From Phycisphaerales bacterium (lineage in GTDB: Bacteria > Planctomycetota > Phycisphaerae > Phycisphaerales > UBA1924), in assembly GCA_040221175.1 (NCBI GenBank), contig JAVJVK010000019.1:372001-436000 (forward strand): a stretch of 64,000 nucleotides of DNA, in the 5' to 3' direction. Within the stretch, counting starts at the first letter, position 1. The number at the start of each line of letters is the position of its first letter. The notes beneath the pieces were generated by a model. That model saw only the letters and a list, made by a program, of their open reading frames with translations, did not search any database and was not told the origin of the DNA. Made by a program: the position numbers and the translations under genes. This document shows positions 34,003-42,371 of this stretch, piece by piece.

Positions 34003-35373
34003 CTAGCGGACCGGGTCCGCCTCGGGCGTCCACTCGCGCAGCGGCGCCGTGCCCCGCACCGCGCCCAGGCCGCGCAGCCGGTCGGGGTAGTCCGCGGGGA
34101 TCGACCAGACGATGGGGTCGCGATCGGGCTGGTCCTCTGGAGCGGTCCCCACCAGCCCGCGCTCGGCCGGGCTGAGATCGGTCCGGATCGACAACACAAC
34201 ATCGGAGCTGGCCCAGGGATGGTTGAACCAGTAGCGGTGCCCGGTGATGTCGAAGCCGCGCTCGCCCGAGCCCCGCGACACGTTGATCACGTGGAAGCGT
34301 TCCAGGTCCAGCAGCCAGCCGCGATGCTCCTCGGCGACCGTCGCCGCGTGCAGCAGGCCGATGCGGGCCTCACCGCCCATGAACCGCTCGGCCGAGGCGA
34401 GCGCGCCGTCGTGGTCGCTCTGGGTCACGACGACCTCGCGCGAGAGATCGTGGATCGCCGGCAGCGCCTCGAGGAACTGGTCGGCCGGCACGTCGGCGGC
34501 GGCGAAGTAGACCGTGCCCAGGCGGAGCTTCTCCTGCAGCTCCGCGTGGTCAAGATCCGGATGCCGCTCGCGCAAGAGGGCCATCGCCCGCGACGTCACG
34601 CGGCCGCCCGCGCTCCAGCACAAGACGTGGATGCGCCGGGCGCTGGTGTCAGAGGCCAGCACCTCGAGCAAGGTCGCCAGCGCCGGCGCGGCGTGGTAGG
34701 CCCGCCCCACGTCCCCGCCCACGCCGTAGGACAGGATGCTCTGGTGCGTGGGCCACGCGAACGCCAGCGAGGTGAGATCGCGGCCCATGAAGTGGTCCAG
34801 CTGGGCCGCGAAGGCGCAGGCGTTGTAGAAGTCGACCTTGGCCCCGTGCACGTAGACCAGGATGTCCGGGTCGCGGGCGGTGCGCACGGCCTGATCGATG
34901 TTGTCCAGCACCCAGCCGGCGCGGTTGGGCTCGGCGGCCTGGTCGGCCGTCGCGTCGACCGCGAAGCGGCCGGCCTCGAACACGCCGTTGATGGTCAGCG
35001 GCGGGCGGCCGTCCGTCCCGGGCGTGACGGTGGCGGCCCGCAGGTCGGCCCAGGTCATGTCCTCGGGCCCGAAGCCGACCAGCGCGACGCCCATCGAGAG
35101 GTGGTCGGCCTCGCGGTTGCCGTAGGCGATATCGCGCCGCGTGCTCGTGCGTTCGCGCGTCGTCGCGTAGAAGACGCGGCGGGGCACCCAGCGCTCCTCC
35201 TCGGGGATGTGGGCCATCGGGTCCACGCCCGTCTCGGTGAAGAGGGCCGGCGTGGGCATCAGCGGCTCGAGCTTCGCCGCGCACGCGGGCAGCAGGCCGA
35301 GGGCGAGCGAGAGCAGCGCAAGCGTCACGATGGGGCGGGGTGGGGTCCCGAGCCAGGCGGTTCGTCGGTGCAT
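34003..35373 (-). CDS. Lipoprotein alpha/beta hydrolase (DUF900-like)
   Basis: A 456-residue exported protein with a lipobox LLPAC giving an acylated Cys31. Residues about 60-75 (RRVFYATTRERT) and the core ILVYVHGAKVDFYNAC, then SLAFAWPT and the nucleophile elbow HVLCWSAGGR match the DUF900 family of alpha/beta hydrolases, which typically open with FYATTR. Later segments (VYFAAADVPADQF) fit as well. It would sit at a membrane facing the periplasm. Substrate unknown. The ATG at 35373 is chosen because it directly precedes the signal sequence. It lies downstream of katG on the same strand but behind a terminator, so it has its own transcript. Confidence 0.82.
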   Translation of the reverse strand: MHRRTAWLGTPPRPIVTLALLSLALGLLPACAAKLEPLMPTPALFTETGVDPMAHIPEEERWVPRRVFYATTRERTSTRRDIAYGNREADHLSMGVALVGFGPEDMTWADLRAATVTPGTDGRPPLTINGVFEAGRFAVDATADQAAEPNRAGWVLDNIDQAVRTARDPDILVYVHGAKVDFYNACAFAAQLDHFMGRDLTSLAFAWPTHQSILSYGVGGDVGRAYHAAPALATLLEVLASDTSARRIHVLCWSAGGRVTSRAMALLRERHPDLDHAELQEKLRLGTVYFAAADVPADQFLEALPAIHDLSREVVVTQSDHDGALASAERFMGGEARIGLLHAATVAEEHRGWLLDLERFHVINVSRGSGERGFDITGHRYWFNHPWASSDVVLSIRTDLSPAERGLVGTAPEDQPDRDPIVWSIPADYPDRLRGLGAVRGTAPLREWTPEADPVR

Positions 35374-35416
35374 GGCCCATGGTATCGCCGGCCACGGGCG
35401 GCGACCGGGGCGCACG

Positions 35417-35440
35417 AAAACGCCCGGGCAAGCCCGGGCG
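35417..35440 (-). terminator. Rho-independent terminator of katG
   Basis: CGCCCGGGC and GCCCGGGCG pair over 9 bp; on the minus strand the stem is followed by TTTT. It lies 39 bp beyond the katG stop. Confidence 0.8.
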
Positions 35441-35478
35441 CGGATCTTCCCTTCGTGCCTCCGTCGCTTCGTCGCTTC

Positions 35479-37827
35479 TTAGTTCTTTACATCGAAGCGG
35501 TCCAGCATCATCACCTTGTTCCAGGCGGCGATGAAGTCGCGCACCATCCGCTCGTGGCCATCGTTGGCGGCGTAGACCTCGGCCAGGTTGCGAAGCTGGG
35601 AGTTGCTGCCGAAGACGAGGTCCAGGCGCGTGGCGGTGTGCTTCGTCTCGCCCGTGGCCCGGTCCTTCAGGTAGAAGCCCATCTCCATCGGGTCGGCCGG
35701 CTCCCACTCGTAGTCCATGCTGGTCAGCGTGGTGAAAAAGTCGTTGCTCAGCACGCCGGGACGATCCGTGAAGACGCCGTGCTTGGAGTGATCGAAGTTC
35801 TGGTCGAGCACGCGCAGGCCGCCGACGAGCACCGTCCACTCGGGGGCGGTGAGCGTCAGCAGGTTGGCGCGGTCCAGGAAGATCCGCTCGGGGGCGATGT
35901 CGATGCGCACCTTCGTGTTCACGTAGTTGCGGAAGCCGTCGACCACCGGCTGGAGCCAGTCGAAGCTCTCGACGTCGGTGTGCTCGTCCATGGTCTCGGC
36001 CGGGCAGTCGGTGCGGCCGGGGGTGAAGGGCACGGTGGCGCTGACGCCGGCGTCCTTGGCGGCCTTCTCGATGGCCGCGCAGCCGCCGAGAACGATGAGG
36101 TCGGCCAGGGAGATCTTCTTGTTGCCGGACTGCGACTTGTTGAACTCGCCCTGGATCTTCCGCAGCGCGTCGAGCGTCTTGGCGAGCTCTTCGGGTCGAT
36201 TCACGGCCCAGTTCTTCTGTGGGTCGAGCGCGATGCGGGCGCCGTTGGCGCCGCCGCGCTTGTCCGAGTCGCGGTACGACGAGGCGGAGGCCCACGCCGC
36301 CGAGACCAGCTGGCCGACCGAGAGCCCGCTCGACAGGATCGCCTGCTTGAGGTTCGCCACGTCGCTCTCGGTCACCAGGTCGTGGTCGACCGCGGGCACC
36401 GGGTCCTGCCAGACCAGGTCTTCGCTGGGCACCTCGGGGCCCAGGTAGCGGCTCTTGGGGCCCATGTCGCGGTGGGTCAGCTTGAACCACGCGCGGGCGA
36501 AGCAGTCGGAGAAGTAGTCAAAGTCGGCCAGGAACTTCTGGCAGATCTTGTTGTATTCGGGATCGACCTTCAGCGCGATGTCGGTGGTGAGCATCATCAG
36601 CTCGTTCTGCTGGCCCGGCTCGTGCGCATCGGGCGTCTTGGGCGCGCTGGCGTCCTTGGGCTTGTACTGGATGCCGCCGGCGGGGCTGCGCGTCAGCTCC
36701 CACTCGTACTTGAAGAGGTTCTCCAGGTAGGCGTTGTCCCACTTGATGGGCTCGGGCGTCCACGCGCCCTCGATGCCGCTGGTCATGGCGTACTTGGCGT
36801 AGCCGCTGCCCTCCTCGTTCTTCCAGCCCATGCCCATGGCGCTGATGGGGGCGCCTTCGGGCGCGGGGCCGATCTTGTCGGCCGGAACGGCGCCGTGGCT
36901 CTTGCCAAAGGCGTGCCCGCCGGCGATCAGGGCCACCGTCTCCTCGTCGTTCATGGCCATGCGCTTGAAGGTCTCGCGGATGTCGGCGATGGCGCTCTGG
37001 GGGTCGCCATCGCGCAGCGGGCCCTCGGGGTGCACGTAGATCAGGCCCTGGAAGCTGGCCGCCAGCGGGGCCTCCAGGTCGTAGTTCTCGTCGCCGGGCT
37101 TGCCGGTCCAGCGCTTGGTGCGCGTGACCATCTCGCCGGGGTGGTCGCCCGGCTGGGTGGCGTGGGCGTCTTTGGCGCGGGCGAACTCGTTGACGCCCTT
37201 GCCATCCCAGAACTCGCTGCCGAAGTACATGCCACGGTCGGGCTCCCACGCGTCGATGCGCCCGCCGCCGAAGCCATAGGTCTTGAAGCCCATGTCCTCG
37301 AGCGCCACGTTGCCGGTGAGGATCATCAGGTCGGCCCAGCTGAGCGCGGCGCCGTACTTCTTCTTGACCGGCCAGAGCAGGCGGCGGCTCTTGTCGATGT
37401 TGCCGTTGTCGTCCCACGAGTTGGTCGGCGCGAAGCGCTGCAGCCCGGCGCTCGCCCCGCCGCGGCCGTCGGCGATGCGGTACGTCCCCGCCGCGTGCCA
37501 GGCCATGCGCACCATCTGCGGCCCGTAGTGCCCGTAGTCGGCCGGCCACCAGGGCTGGCTGTCGGTGAGCACCTTGCGGATGTCCTCCTTGACGGCCTTG
37601 AGGTCCAGGGCCTCGAAGGCCTTCTGGTAGTCCACGTCCCCCAGCGGGTTGGCCTGGGGCGGGTCCTGGTGGAGCAGCTCGACGGGCAGGCGGTTGGGCC
37701 ACCAGTCGCTGATGGTGGGGCGGCTGCCGAAGGCCCCGCCCACGCGGCCGCCGCGGAAGGGGCACTTGGCCCCGCCCTGGCCGTTGGAGTGCGACGGGGC
37801 GCCCGATGAGGTATCCATGGTGGTCAT
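35479..37827 (-). CDS. katG: Catalase-peroxidase
   Basis: A 782-residue bifunctional heme enzyme that disproportionates hydrogen peroxide and has peroxidase activity. The distal triad is Arg107, Trp110, His111 ([12 protein letters not shown]). The Met-Tyr-Trp adduct residues are Trp110, Tyr264 (LIYVHPEGP) and Met290 (KRMAMND), and the proximal heme ligand is His305 ([11 protein letters not shown]). The second, heme-less peroxidase-like domain fills the C-terminal half. Length is about 40 above the common 740, mostly N-terminal and in a small insert near 230. Start ATG 37827 has GGAG nine bases upstream. A 17-bp palindrome 81 bp upstream may be a PerR/Fur-family operator. It is probably monocistronic. 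Confidence 0.97.
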   Translation of the reverse strand: MTTMDTSSGAPSHSNGQGGAKCPFRGGRVGGAFGSRPTISDWWPNRLPVELLHQDPPQANPLGDVDYQKAFEALDLKAVKEDIRKVLTDSQPWWPADYGHYGPQMVRMAWHAAGTYRIADGRGGASAGLQRFAPTNSWDDNGNIDKSRRLLWPVKKKYGAALSWADLMILTGNVALEDMGFKTYGFGGGRIDAWEPDRGMYFGSEFWDGKGVNEFARAKDAHATQPGDHPGEMVTRTKRWTGKPGDENYDLEAPLAASFQGLIYVHPEGPLRDGDPQSAIADIRETFKRMAMNDEETVALIAGGHAFGKSHGAVPADKIGPAPEGAPISAMGMGWKNEEGSGYAKYAMTSGIEGAWTPEPIKWDNAYLENLFKYEWELTRSPAGGIQYKPKDASAPKTPDAHEPGQQNELMMLTTDIALKVDPEYNKICQKFLADFDYFSDCFARAWFKLTHRDMGPKSRYLGPEVPSEDLVWQDPVPAVDHDLVTESDVANLKQAILSSGLSVGQLVSAAWASASSYRDSDKRGGANGARIALDPQKNWAVNRPEELAKTLDALRKIQGEFNKSQSGNKKISLADLIVLGGCAAIEKAAKDAGVSATVPFTPGRTDCPAETMDEHTDVESFDWLQPVVDGFRNYVNTKVRIDIAPERIFLDRANLLTLTAPEWTVLVGGLRVLDQNFDHSKHGVFTDRPGVLSNDFFTTLTSMDYEWEPADPMEMGFYLKDRATGETKHTATRLDLVFGSNSQLRNLAEVYAANDGHERMVRDFIAAWNKVMMLDRFDVKN

Positions 37828-37907
37828 GCTGGGGTCTCCTTGCTCTGCGGATCGCTCGGGCGGGCGCGTGCCGGGATGGGACCCGCGTGCCGGCGACGAT
37901 CTGGAAT

Positions 37908-37924
37908 GATTCTAATCTAGAATC
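37908..37924. promoter_or_regulatory. Palindromic operator-like site upstream of katG
   Basis: GATTCTA-ATC-TAGAATC is a perfect 7-3-7 inverted repeat in an A/T-rich patch, about 81 bp before the katG ATG. It resembles Fur/PerR-type operators, which are A/T-rich palindromes of similar size; the regulator itself is not in the window. Confidence 0.6.
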
Positions 37925-38023
37925 GCAGGATACCCCCCACGACTGCCGAAGGCCATCGCAGCGGAGGCGCGACAAGGGGAGTTGTGGATGTCGGTTGCGT
38001 GGCGCGGTGCCCGCGTACGCCCC

Positions 38024-39403
38024 TTAGTCCACCCAGCGGACCACGGCCTGCTTCTTCTTGCCCCGCTTGAGCACGGTCAGCCGGTCGTGCAGCAGATCGG
38101 CCGCGGTGATGGGCGTCGAGCCATCGTGGGGTTTGCCGTTCACGCGGATCGCTCCGGCTGCCAGGAACTCGCGCGCCTCGCGCTTGCTCGAGGCGAGCTT
38201 GGTGGCCAGCAGCAGGTCGATGAGCGCCACGCCATCCGCCAGGTCGGCGCGCGGGTGGTGGATGCTCGGCGCATCGGCAACGGCGGCCTCCAGCGCGTCG
38301 GCGTCCAGCGACGCCAGGTCGCCCGAGAAGAGGGCCTGCGCCGCCTGCACCGCGCCGGCGCACTCGCCCCGGCCGTGCAGCAGCGTGGTGGCGTGCTCGG
38401 CCAAAGCCTGCTGGGCCAGGCGCTTGCCCGGCTCGGCCTCGTGGCGGCGGAGCAGGTCCTCGATCGCCCCGCGGTCGAGCAGCGTGAAGATCTTGAGGAA
38501 GCGGCCCACGTCGGCGTCGGGCGTGTTGAGCCAGAACTGGTAGTAGTCGTAGGGGCTCGTGCGCGTGGCCGTCAGCCACACCGCGCCGCTCTCGCTCTTG
38601 CCGAACTTGCTTCCGTCGGCCTTGGTCACCAAAGGCATCGTGAAGCCGAAGGCGGCGGCCCGGCGTTCGAGCTCCTCGCGAACGACCGTGTCGCCGGCCT
38701 CGGTGCTCAGCCACGCGGGGCGCTGGCGGGTCATGGGCAGCTCGACCATGAGCCGGCGGATGAGGTCGGTGCCCGAGACGATGTTGCCCCACTGATCGCT
38801 GCCGCCGCACTGGACGGTGACCTTTTTGGTCAGGTGGAGGTGGGCGAAGTCGAGCGCCTGGAGGATCATGTAGCTGAACTCGGTGTAGCTGATGCCCTGC
38901 TCGCGGCCGTGCAGCCGGTCGCGGACCGAGTCTCGCTGGATCATCTGGTTGACGCTGAAGTGCTTGCCCACGTCGCGCAGGGCGTCGAGGAAGCTGACCT
39001 TGCCCAGCCATTCGAGATTGTTCAGGATGGGCGGCTCGGCCAGCCCGGCGCCCCTGAAGACGCTGCCGAAGATCGGCCGCTGGGCGTTGACGTTGGCCTC
39101 GATCCGCTCGCGGCTGGTGAGCTGCCGCTCGGCGCTCTTGCCTGACGGATCTCCGACCAGTCCGGTACCTCCGCCCATGACGACGATGGGCTCGTGCCCC
39201 GCCTGGGCGACGTGGACCAGGGTCATGATGGGCACGAGGTTGCCGATGGTCAGCGAATCGGCGGTCGGGTCGAAGCCGTTGTAGATCCGCCTCGGGGATT
39301 CGCTCAGGTGCTGGGCCAGCCCTTCCTCGTCGGTGCACTGGTGGAGCAGGCCCCGCCAGCGGAGTTCGTCGAGGAGGTCAATCTGTTTGGAAGTCTCGGG
39401 CAT
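38024..39403 (-). CDS. tyrS: Tyrosine--tRNA ligase
   Basis: A 459-residue class I aminoacyl-tRNA synthetase charging tRNA-Tyr. NGFDPTADSLTIGN (about 42-55) is the HIGH-class motif of bacterial TyrRS. QCGGSDQWGNI near 200-210 contacts tyrosine, and KFGKS near 267 is the KMSKS equivalent. A C-terminal S4 RNA-binding domain (about 380-450) carries SKREAREFLAAGAIRVNGK. Slightly long for the TyrS1 type (about 420) owing to loop inserts. It is transcribed toward katG but stops before its promoter region. The pseudopilin-like gene on its upstream side is on the same strand with 55 bp between. Confidence 0.95.
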   Translation of the reverse strand: MPETSKQIDLLDELRWRGLLHQCTDEEGLAQHLSESPRRIYNGFDPTADSLTIGNLVPIMTLVHVAQAGHEPIVVMGGGTGLVGDPSGKSAERQLTSRERIEANVNAQRPIFGSVFRGAGLAEPPILNNLEWLGKVSFLDALRDVGKHFSVNQMIQRDSVRDRLHGREQGISYTEFSYMILQALDFAHLHLTKKVTVQCGGSDQWGNIVSGTDLIRRLMVELPMTRQRPAWLSTEAGDTVVREELERRAAAFGFTMPLVTKADGSKFGKSESGAVWLTATRTSPYDYYQFWLNTPDADVGRFLKIFTLLDRGAIEDLLRRHEAEPGKRLAQQALAEHATTLLHGRGECAGAVQAAQALFSGDLASLDADALEAAVADAPSIHHPRADLADGVALIDLLLATKLASSKREAREFLAAGAIRVNGKPHDGSTPITAADLLHDRLTVLKRGKKKQAVVRWVD

Positions 39404-39458
39404 GGGCGGGCATGGTATGAACCCTGCCCAAAGATCGCCGAGGCTTCTTGCCGGGCCC

Positions 39459-40298
39459 CTACCGCCGCGGCTCGGGCGCCCAGTCCGAGCTGTCCGCCTG
39501 GTCCGCCCACCGGCGCATGTCCCTCAGCTCTTGCCACCCCAGCACCTCGGCGTGTCCGTCGAGCATCGCCGTCACGGCCTTTCCACCGTGCCGCAGGCTC
39601 ACGAAGCCGCTGTTGAGGCCGGGGTTGGTCGCCCCGTCGTCATAGCTGTCCTGCCAGCCGGCGCCGAAGGTCGGGGCCTCGACCCTGAAGAAGCCCTCGG
39701 GGTCGGGCAGCTCCTCGATGGTGCCGGGCCCGCGGAAGCGGGCCGAGGCGAAGGCGATGACCTCGGTGGGCCGATTGGCCTGGTCGTCACGCTCCAGGAA
39801 GACCTTGCCGAAGATGCGCTGGCTGGTGCGATCGCCCAGGTGGTTCACGCTGCCGCCGACGTAGGCGACGTTCATGCCGAGGCTGGGGTAGAGGCTCACG
39901 ACGTACTGGAAGTCGGCCCGACGATCGCGCAGGGTCGCCAGGGCCCGGTCTTCATAGAGCCCGCGGAAGTTGTAATCGACATAGGGGGCCAGGCGCCACG
40001 GGTAGCGCTGGGCGATCCGGGGGTCGGTGATCGGCTCGCCCCGATCGTCCATCGGAGCGTCGCGGCCCACGACGTCGCCCACGGCGGGCATGCCGCTGAG
40101 CAGGCGGCCGTCATTGTCCTGGGCGTAGAGCTGGAAGGCGACCATGGTCTGCTGGGCGGCGGCCAACTCGCGGGTCGACTTGGCCAGCGAGCGGGCGGCC
40201 CCCAGGCTGGGCAGAAGGATGGAGATCAGGACGGCGATGATCGCGATGACGACCAGGAGCTCGATGAGCGTGAAGGCGGCTTGGCGGTGGCGTGGCAT
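39459..40298 (-). CDS. Prepilin-type N-terminal methylation domain protein
   Basis: A 279-residue protein opening with a type IV prepilin/pseudopilin leader: RQAAFTLIELLVVIAIIAVLISILLP, cleaved before Phe with the canonical Glu at +5. Planctomycetes have many such single-pass proteins, often with a C-terminal beta domain. The C-terminal region ends in LRHGGKAVTAMLDGHAEVL, the family's closing motif around H-x-G and D-G-H. It would be anchored in the inner membrane and processed by a prepilin peptidase; pilus, secretion or surface display role is unknown. The ATG at 40298 directly precedes the leader. It is divergent from the tailed protein at 40435 across 136 bp. Confidence 0.85.
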   Translation of the reverse strand: MPRHRQAAFTLIELLVVIAIIAVLISILLPSLGAARSLAKSTRELAAAQQTMVAFQLYAQDNDGRLLSGMPAVGDVVGRDAPMDDRGEPITDPRIAQRYPWRLAPYVDYNFRGLYEDRALATLRDRRADFQYVVSLYPSLGMNVAYVGGSVNHLGDRTSQRIFGKVFLERDDQANRPTEVIAFASARFRGPGTIEELPDPEGFFRVEAPTFGAGWQDSYDDGATNPGLNSGFVSLRHGGKAVTAMLDGHAEVLGWQELRDMRRWADQADSSDWAPEPRR

Positions 40299-40434
40299 CG
40301 TGGTGCTCCGGAGCGATTGCTGTAGAACCGGAATTATTCTTGACGGACAGCGACGCGGGCTCAATACTACGCAACTGAGACTCAATCGCAACCACTTTCC
40401 GAGCCCAAGGGTTCGGCTTTCAGGAGAATCCGCC

Positions 40435-41463
40435 ATGCCCCGCCCCGTGAACGCTGTCGCCTCCGCCGCCCTCCTGGCCCTGGCCGGCGCCACCTTCGCC
40501 CAGACTGGACCGATCTCGCTTTCCTTCGACGAGCCCGCCCGCGACCGCTGGAACTACCCCTTCAGCGCCTCCCCCGGCGTGCGGACCAACGCGAGCATCT
40601 TCGGCGCCACCGGCATCGAGGGCTTCGACGACCGCGACGCCCAGTTCGTGATCGGCTTCGACACGGCAAGCGAGATCCCCACCGGCTTGGGCGCTGGCGC
40701 CTTCCGCGTGGTCTCGGCCCGCGTGACGCTGGTGATCGACAACGACCTGCAGTTCGTCTACGACGATTCGGCCGACCCGCTGGCCAGCTTCTTCGACCCC
40801 GCCGACCCCGACTACGTCGAAGACACCTCCGCCGGCCGCCCCATCGAGCTTTACGCGACGGGCTACCGCAACGGCTTCACGATTGAAAGCTGGGAGGAAA
40901 CTAGCGAGTTCGGCGGCATCCCCATCGTGCCCCCGGCCGAGGGCGCCCGCAACGCGTTCGCCGCGTTCTACGCGGACGTGGACGACGTCGTCGACCTATC
41001 GCGCCAGGTGCGCGAGCGAATCGAGAGCACGCCGCTGGCGATCGGCCAGACCGACGGCGTCGCGGCGGGCGAACTCGTGCCCGCCGAGACGGTGTTCACA
41101 TTCGACATCGACACCTGTGCGCCTGGTGCCGCCGCATTCTTTGACGCCTCGTTCGATGCCGGGAAGGTGAACCTGACCGTCACGAGCATGCACTCGGCCG
41201 AGCTAGGGTCAACCGAGTATCCCTCCTTCTTCACCAAGGAGAACGCTATCAGCCCGATCCTGGGCTATGCCCCCCGGCTGGAGCTGACGGTGATTGCCGT
41301 GGACGACGCGGACATCAACGGCGACGGCGTGCTGAACATCTTCGACTTCCTGGCCTTCCAGAACGCCTTCGATGCCGGCCAGCCGCTTGCGGACTTCGAC
41401 GGCAACTGCACGCTGGACATCTTCGACTTCCTGGCTTTCCAGAACGCCTTCGACGCCGGCTGA
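40435..41463 (+). CDS. Secreted protein with dockerin-like tail lacking terminal Cys
   Basis: A 342-residue exported protein; signal peptide about 1-22 (ending ATFAQ). The body (about 25-285) is acidic, beta-rich and unrecognised, with long Asp/Ala/Phe-rich stretches and one internal CAPGAA. The tail (about 290-342) has two calcium-loop repeats, DINGDGVLNIFDFLAFQ and DFDGNCTLDIFDFLAFQ. Unlike the other six tailed proteins it ends FDAG without the final Cys. In the second loop the GDG is changed to GNC, moving a Cys inside the loop. CAGGAG upstream supports the ATG. It is 35 bp before the heme oxygenase gene on the same strand, so they may be co-transcribed. Confidence 0.83.
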   Translation: MPRPVNAVASAALLALAGATFAQTGPISLSFDEPARDRWNYPFSASPGVRTNASIFGATGIEGFDDRDAQFVIGFDTASEIPTGLGAGAFRVVSARVTLVIDNDLQFVYDDSADPLASFFDPADPDYVEDTSAGRPIELYATGYRNGFTIESWEETSEFGGIPIVPPAEGARNAFAAFYADVDDVVDLSRQVRERIESTPLAIGQTDGVAAGELVPAETVFTFDIDTCAPGAAAFFDASFDAGKVNLTVTSMHSAELGSTEYPSFFTKENAISPILGYAPRLELTVIAVDDADINGDGVLNIFDFLAFQNAFDAGQPLADFDGNCTLDIFDFLAFQNAFDAG

Positions 41464-41498
41464 GCCCCTACGATCGATCTCAACAGGAGCCAGACCGC

Positions 41499-42179
41499 AT
41501 GCAACACCCCACCACCCACACCGGAGCGTCCGAGGCAGCCACCGGACTCGCCGCAGCGCTCAAGGACAACACCTGGGACCTGCACCAGGAGGCCGAGAGC
41601 GGCGACCTTCAGAAGCGCCTGGTCAAGGGCGAACTTGGCAAGCACGAGTACGCGTCTCACCTTGGCCAGCTCTACCTTGTGCATCGCGCGCTCGAGAACT
41701 GCCTGGATAAGGCACCGTGCGATCACGTCAAGTCCCTCAACAGCGAGGACCTGAACCACACAGGCAAGCTGGAAGCCGACCTGGCGTTCCTGTCGATCGA
41801 CCCGGCCGACGTGCAGCCCGTGCCCGCGACCTCGAGCTTCGTGAGTTGGATCGAAGAAACCGCCCAAGAGCACCCCACGGCGCTCATCGGCGTGCAGTAC
41901 GTGCTGGAGGGATCGACCAACGGCAATGGCTACATCGCAAAGAAGATCGGCCCGGCCCTGGGCCTTGAAGAAGACGGCCTGCGCTACCTCAAGAGCTACG
42001 GCCCGGCCCAGCGCGAGACGTGGGCACGCTTCAAGAGCCGGCTGGACACGCTGGACCTGAGCGAAGAATCTCGCCAGCGCGTGGTCGCCGCGGCCCGCCG
42101 CACGTTCGAGGGCGTACGGGATATCAATCAGGAACTGCTCGAGGTCCTGGCTGGCCACAAGAAGCCCGCGGGCGCGTAA
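41499..42179 (+). CDS. Heme oxygenase
   Basis: A 226-residue soluble all-helical protein of the biliverdin-producing heme oxygenase family, which cleaves heme to biliverdin, CO and Fe2+ with an electron donor. DNTWDLHQEAES places the proximal heme ligand at His29. The distal helix glycines lie in YVLEGSTNGNGYI near 135-147, and the length matches the family (about 220). AGGAG upstream supports the ATG at 41499. Its partner in the cell could be iron acquisition from heme. A pair of upstream and downstream neighbours offers no functional link. A hairpin with T-run follows. Confidence 0.88.
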   Translation: MQHPTTHTGASEAATGLAAALKDNTWDLHQEAESGDLQKRLVKGELGKHEYASHLGQLYLVHRALENCLDKAPCDHVKSLNSEDLNHTGKLEADLAFLSIDPADVQPVPATSSFVSWIEETAQEHPTALIGVQYVLEGSTNGNGYIAKKIGPALGLEEDGLRYLKSYGPAQRETWARFKSRLDTLDLSEESRQRVVAAARRTFEGVRDINQELLEVLAGHKKPAGA

Positions 42180-42209
42180 CGCGGCTCCTTCGGCCCTGAT
42201 AACTGAGGT

Positions 42210-42241
42210 GGTCCCGACCAGAGCAAGGATGGGACCTTTTT
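42210..42241 (+). terminator. Rho-independent terminator after heme oxygenase
   Basis: GGTCCC and GGGACC pair around a 15-nt loop and are followed by TTTTTG, about 30 bp past the stop. Confidence 0.65.
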
Positions 42242-42371
42242 GTCTGGACATCGCTCGGGCAGCGCTGCGAGACTTCGCGAAAACGAGCCTCTGGCTGCAA
42301 CTTTTGCTGCAGCCGGGCTGTAGCCTCCCATGACCTGCGTTCGCGGGGCTTTGGACGAGAGGGAGGACGGC

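Noticed and set aside
34219-37809. Nearly 1200-codon open frame on the plus strand opposite katG and the lipoprotein hydrolase
   Set aside because: Complement of katG in a high-G/C genome. katG and the hydrolase have all family residues.
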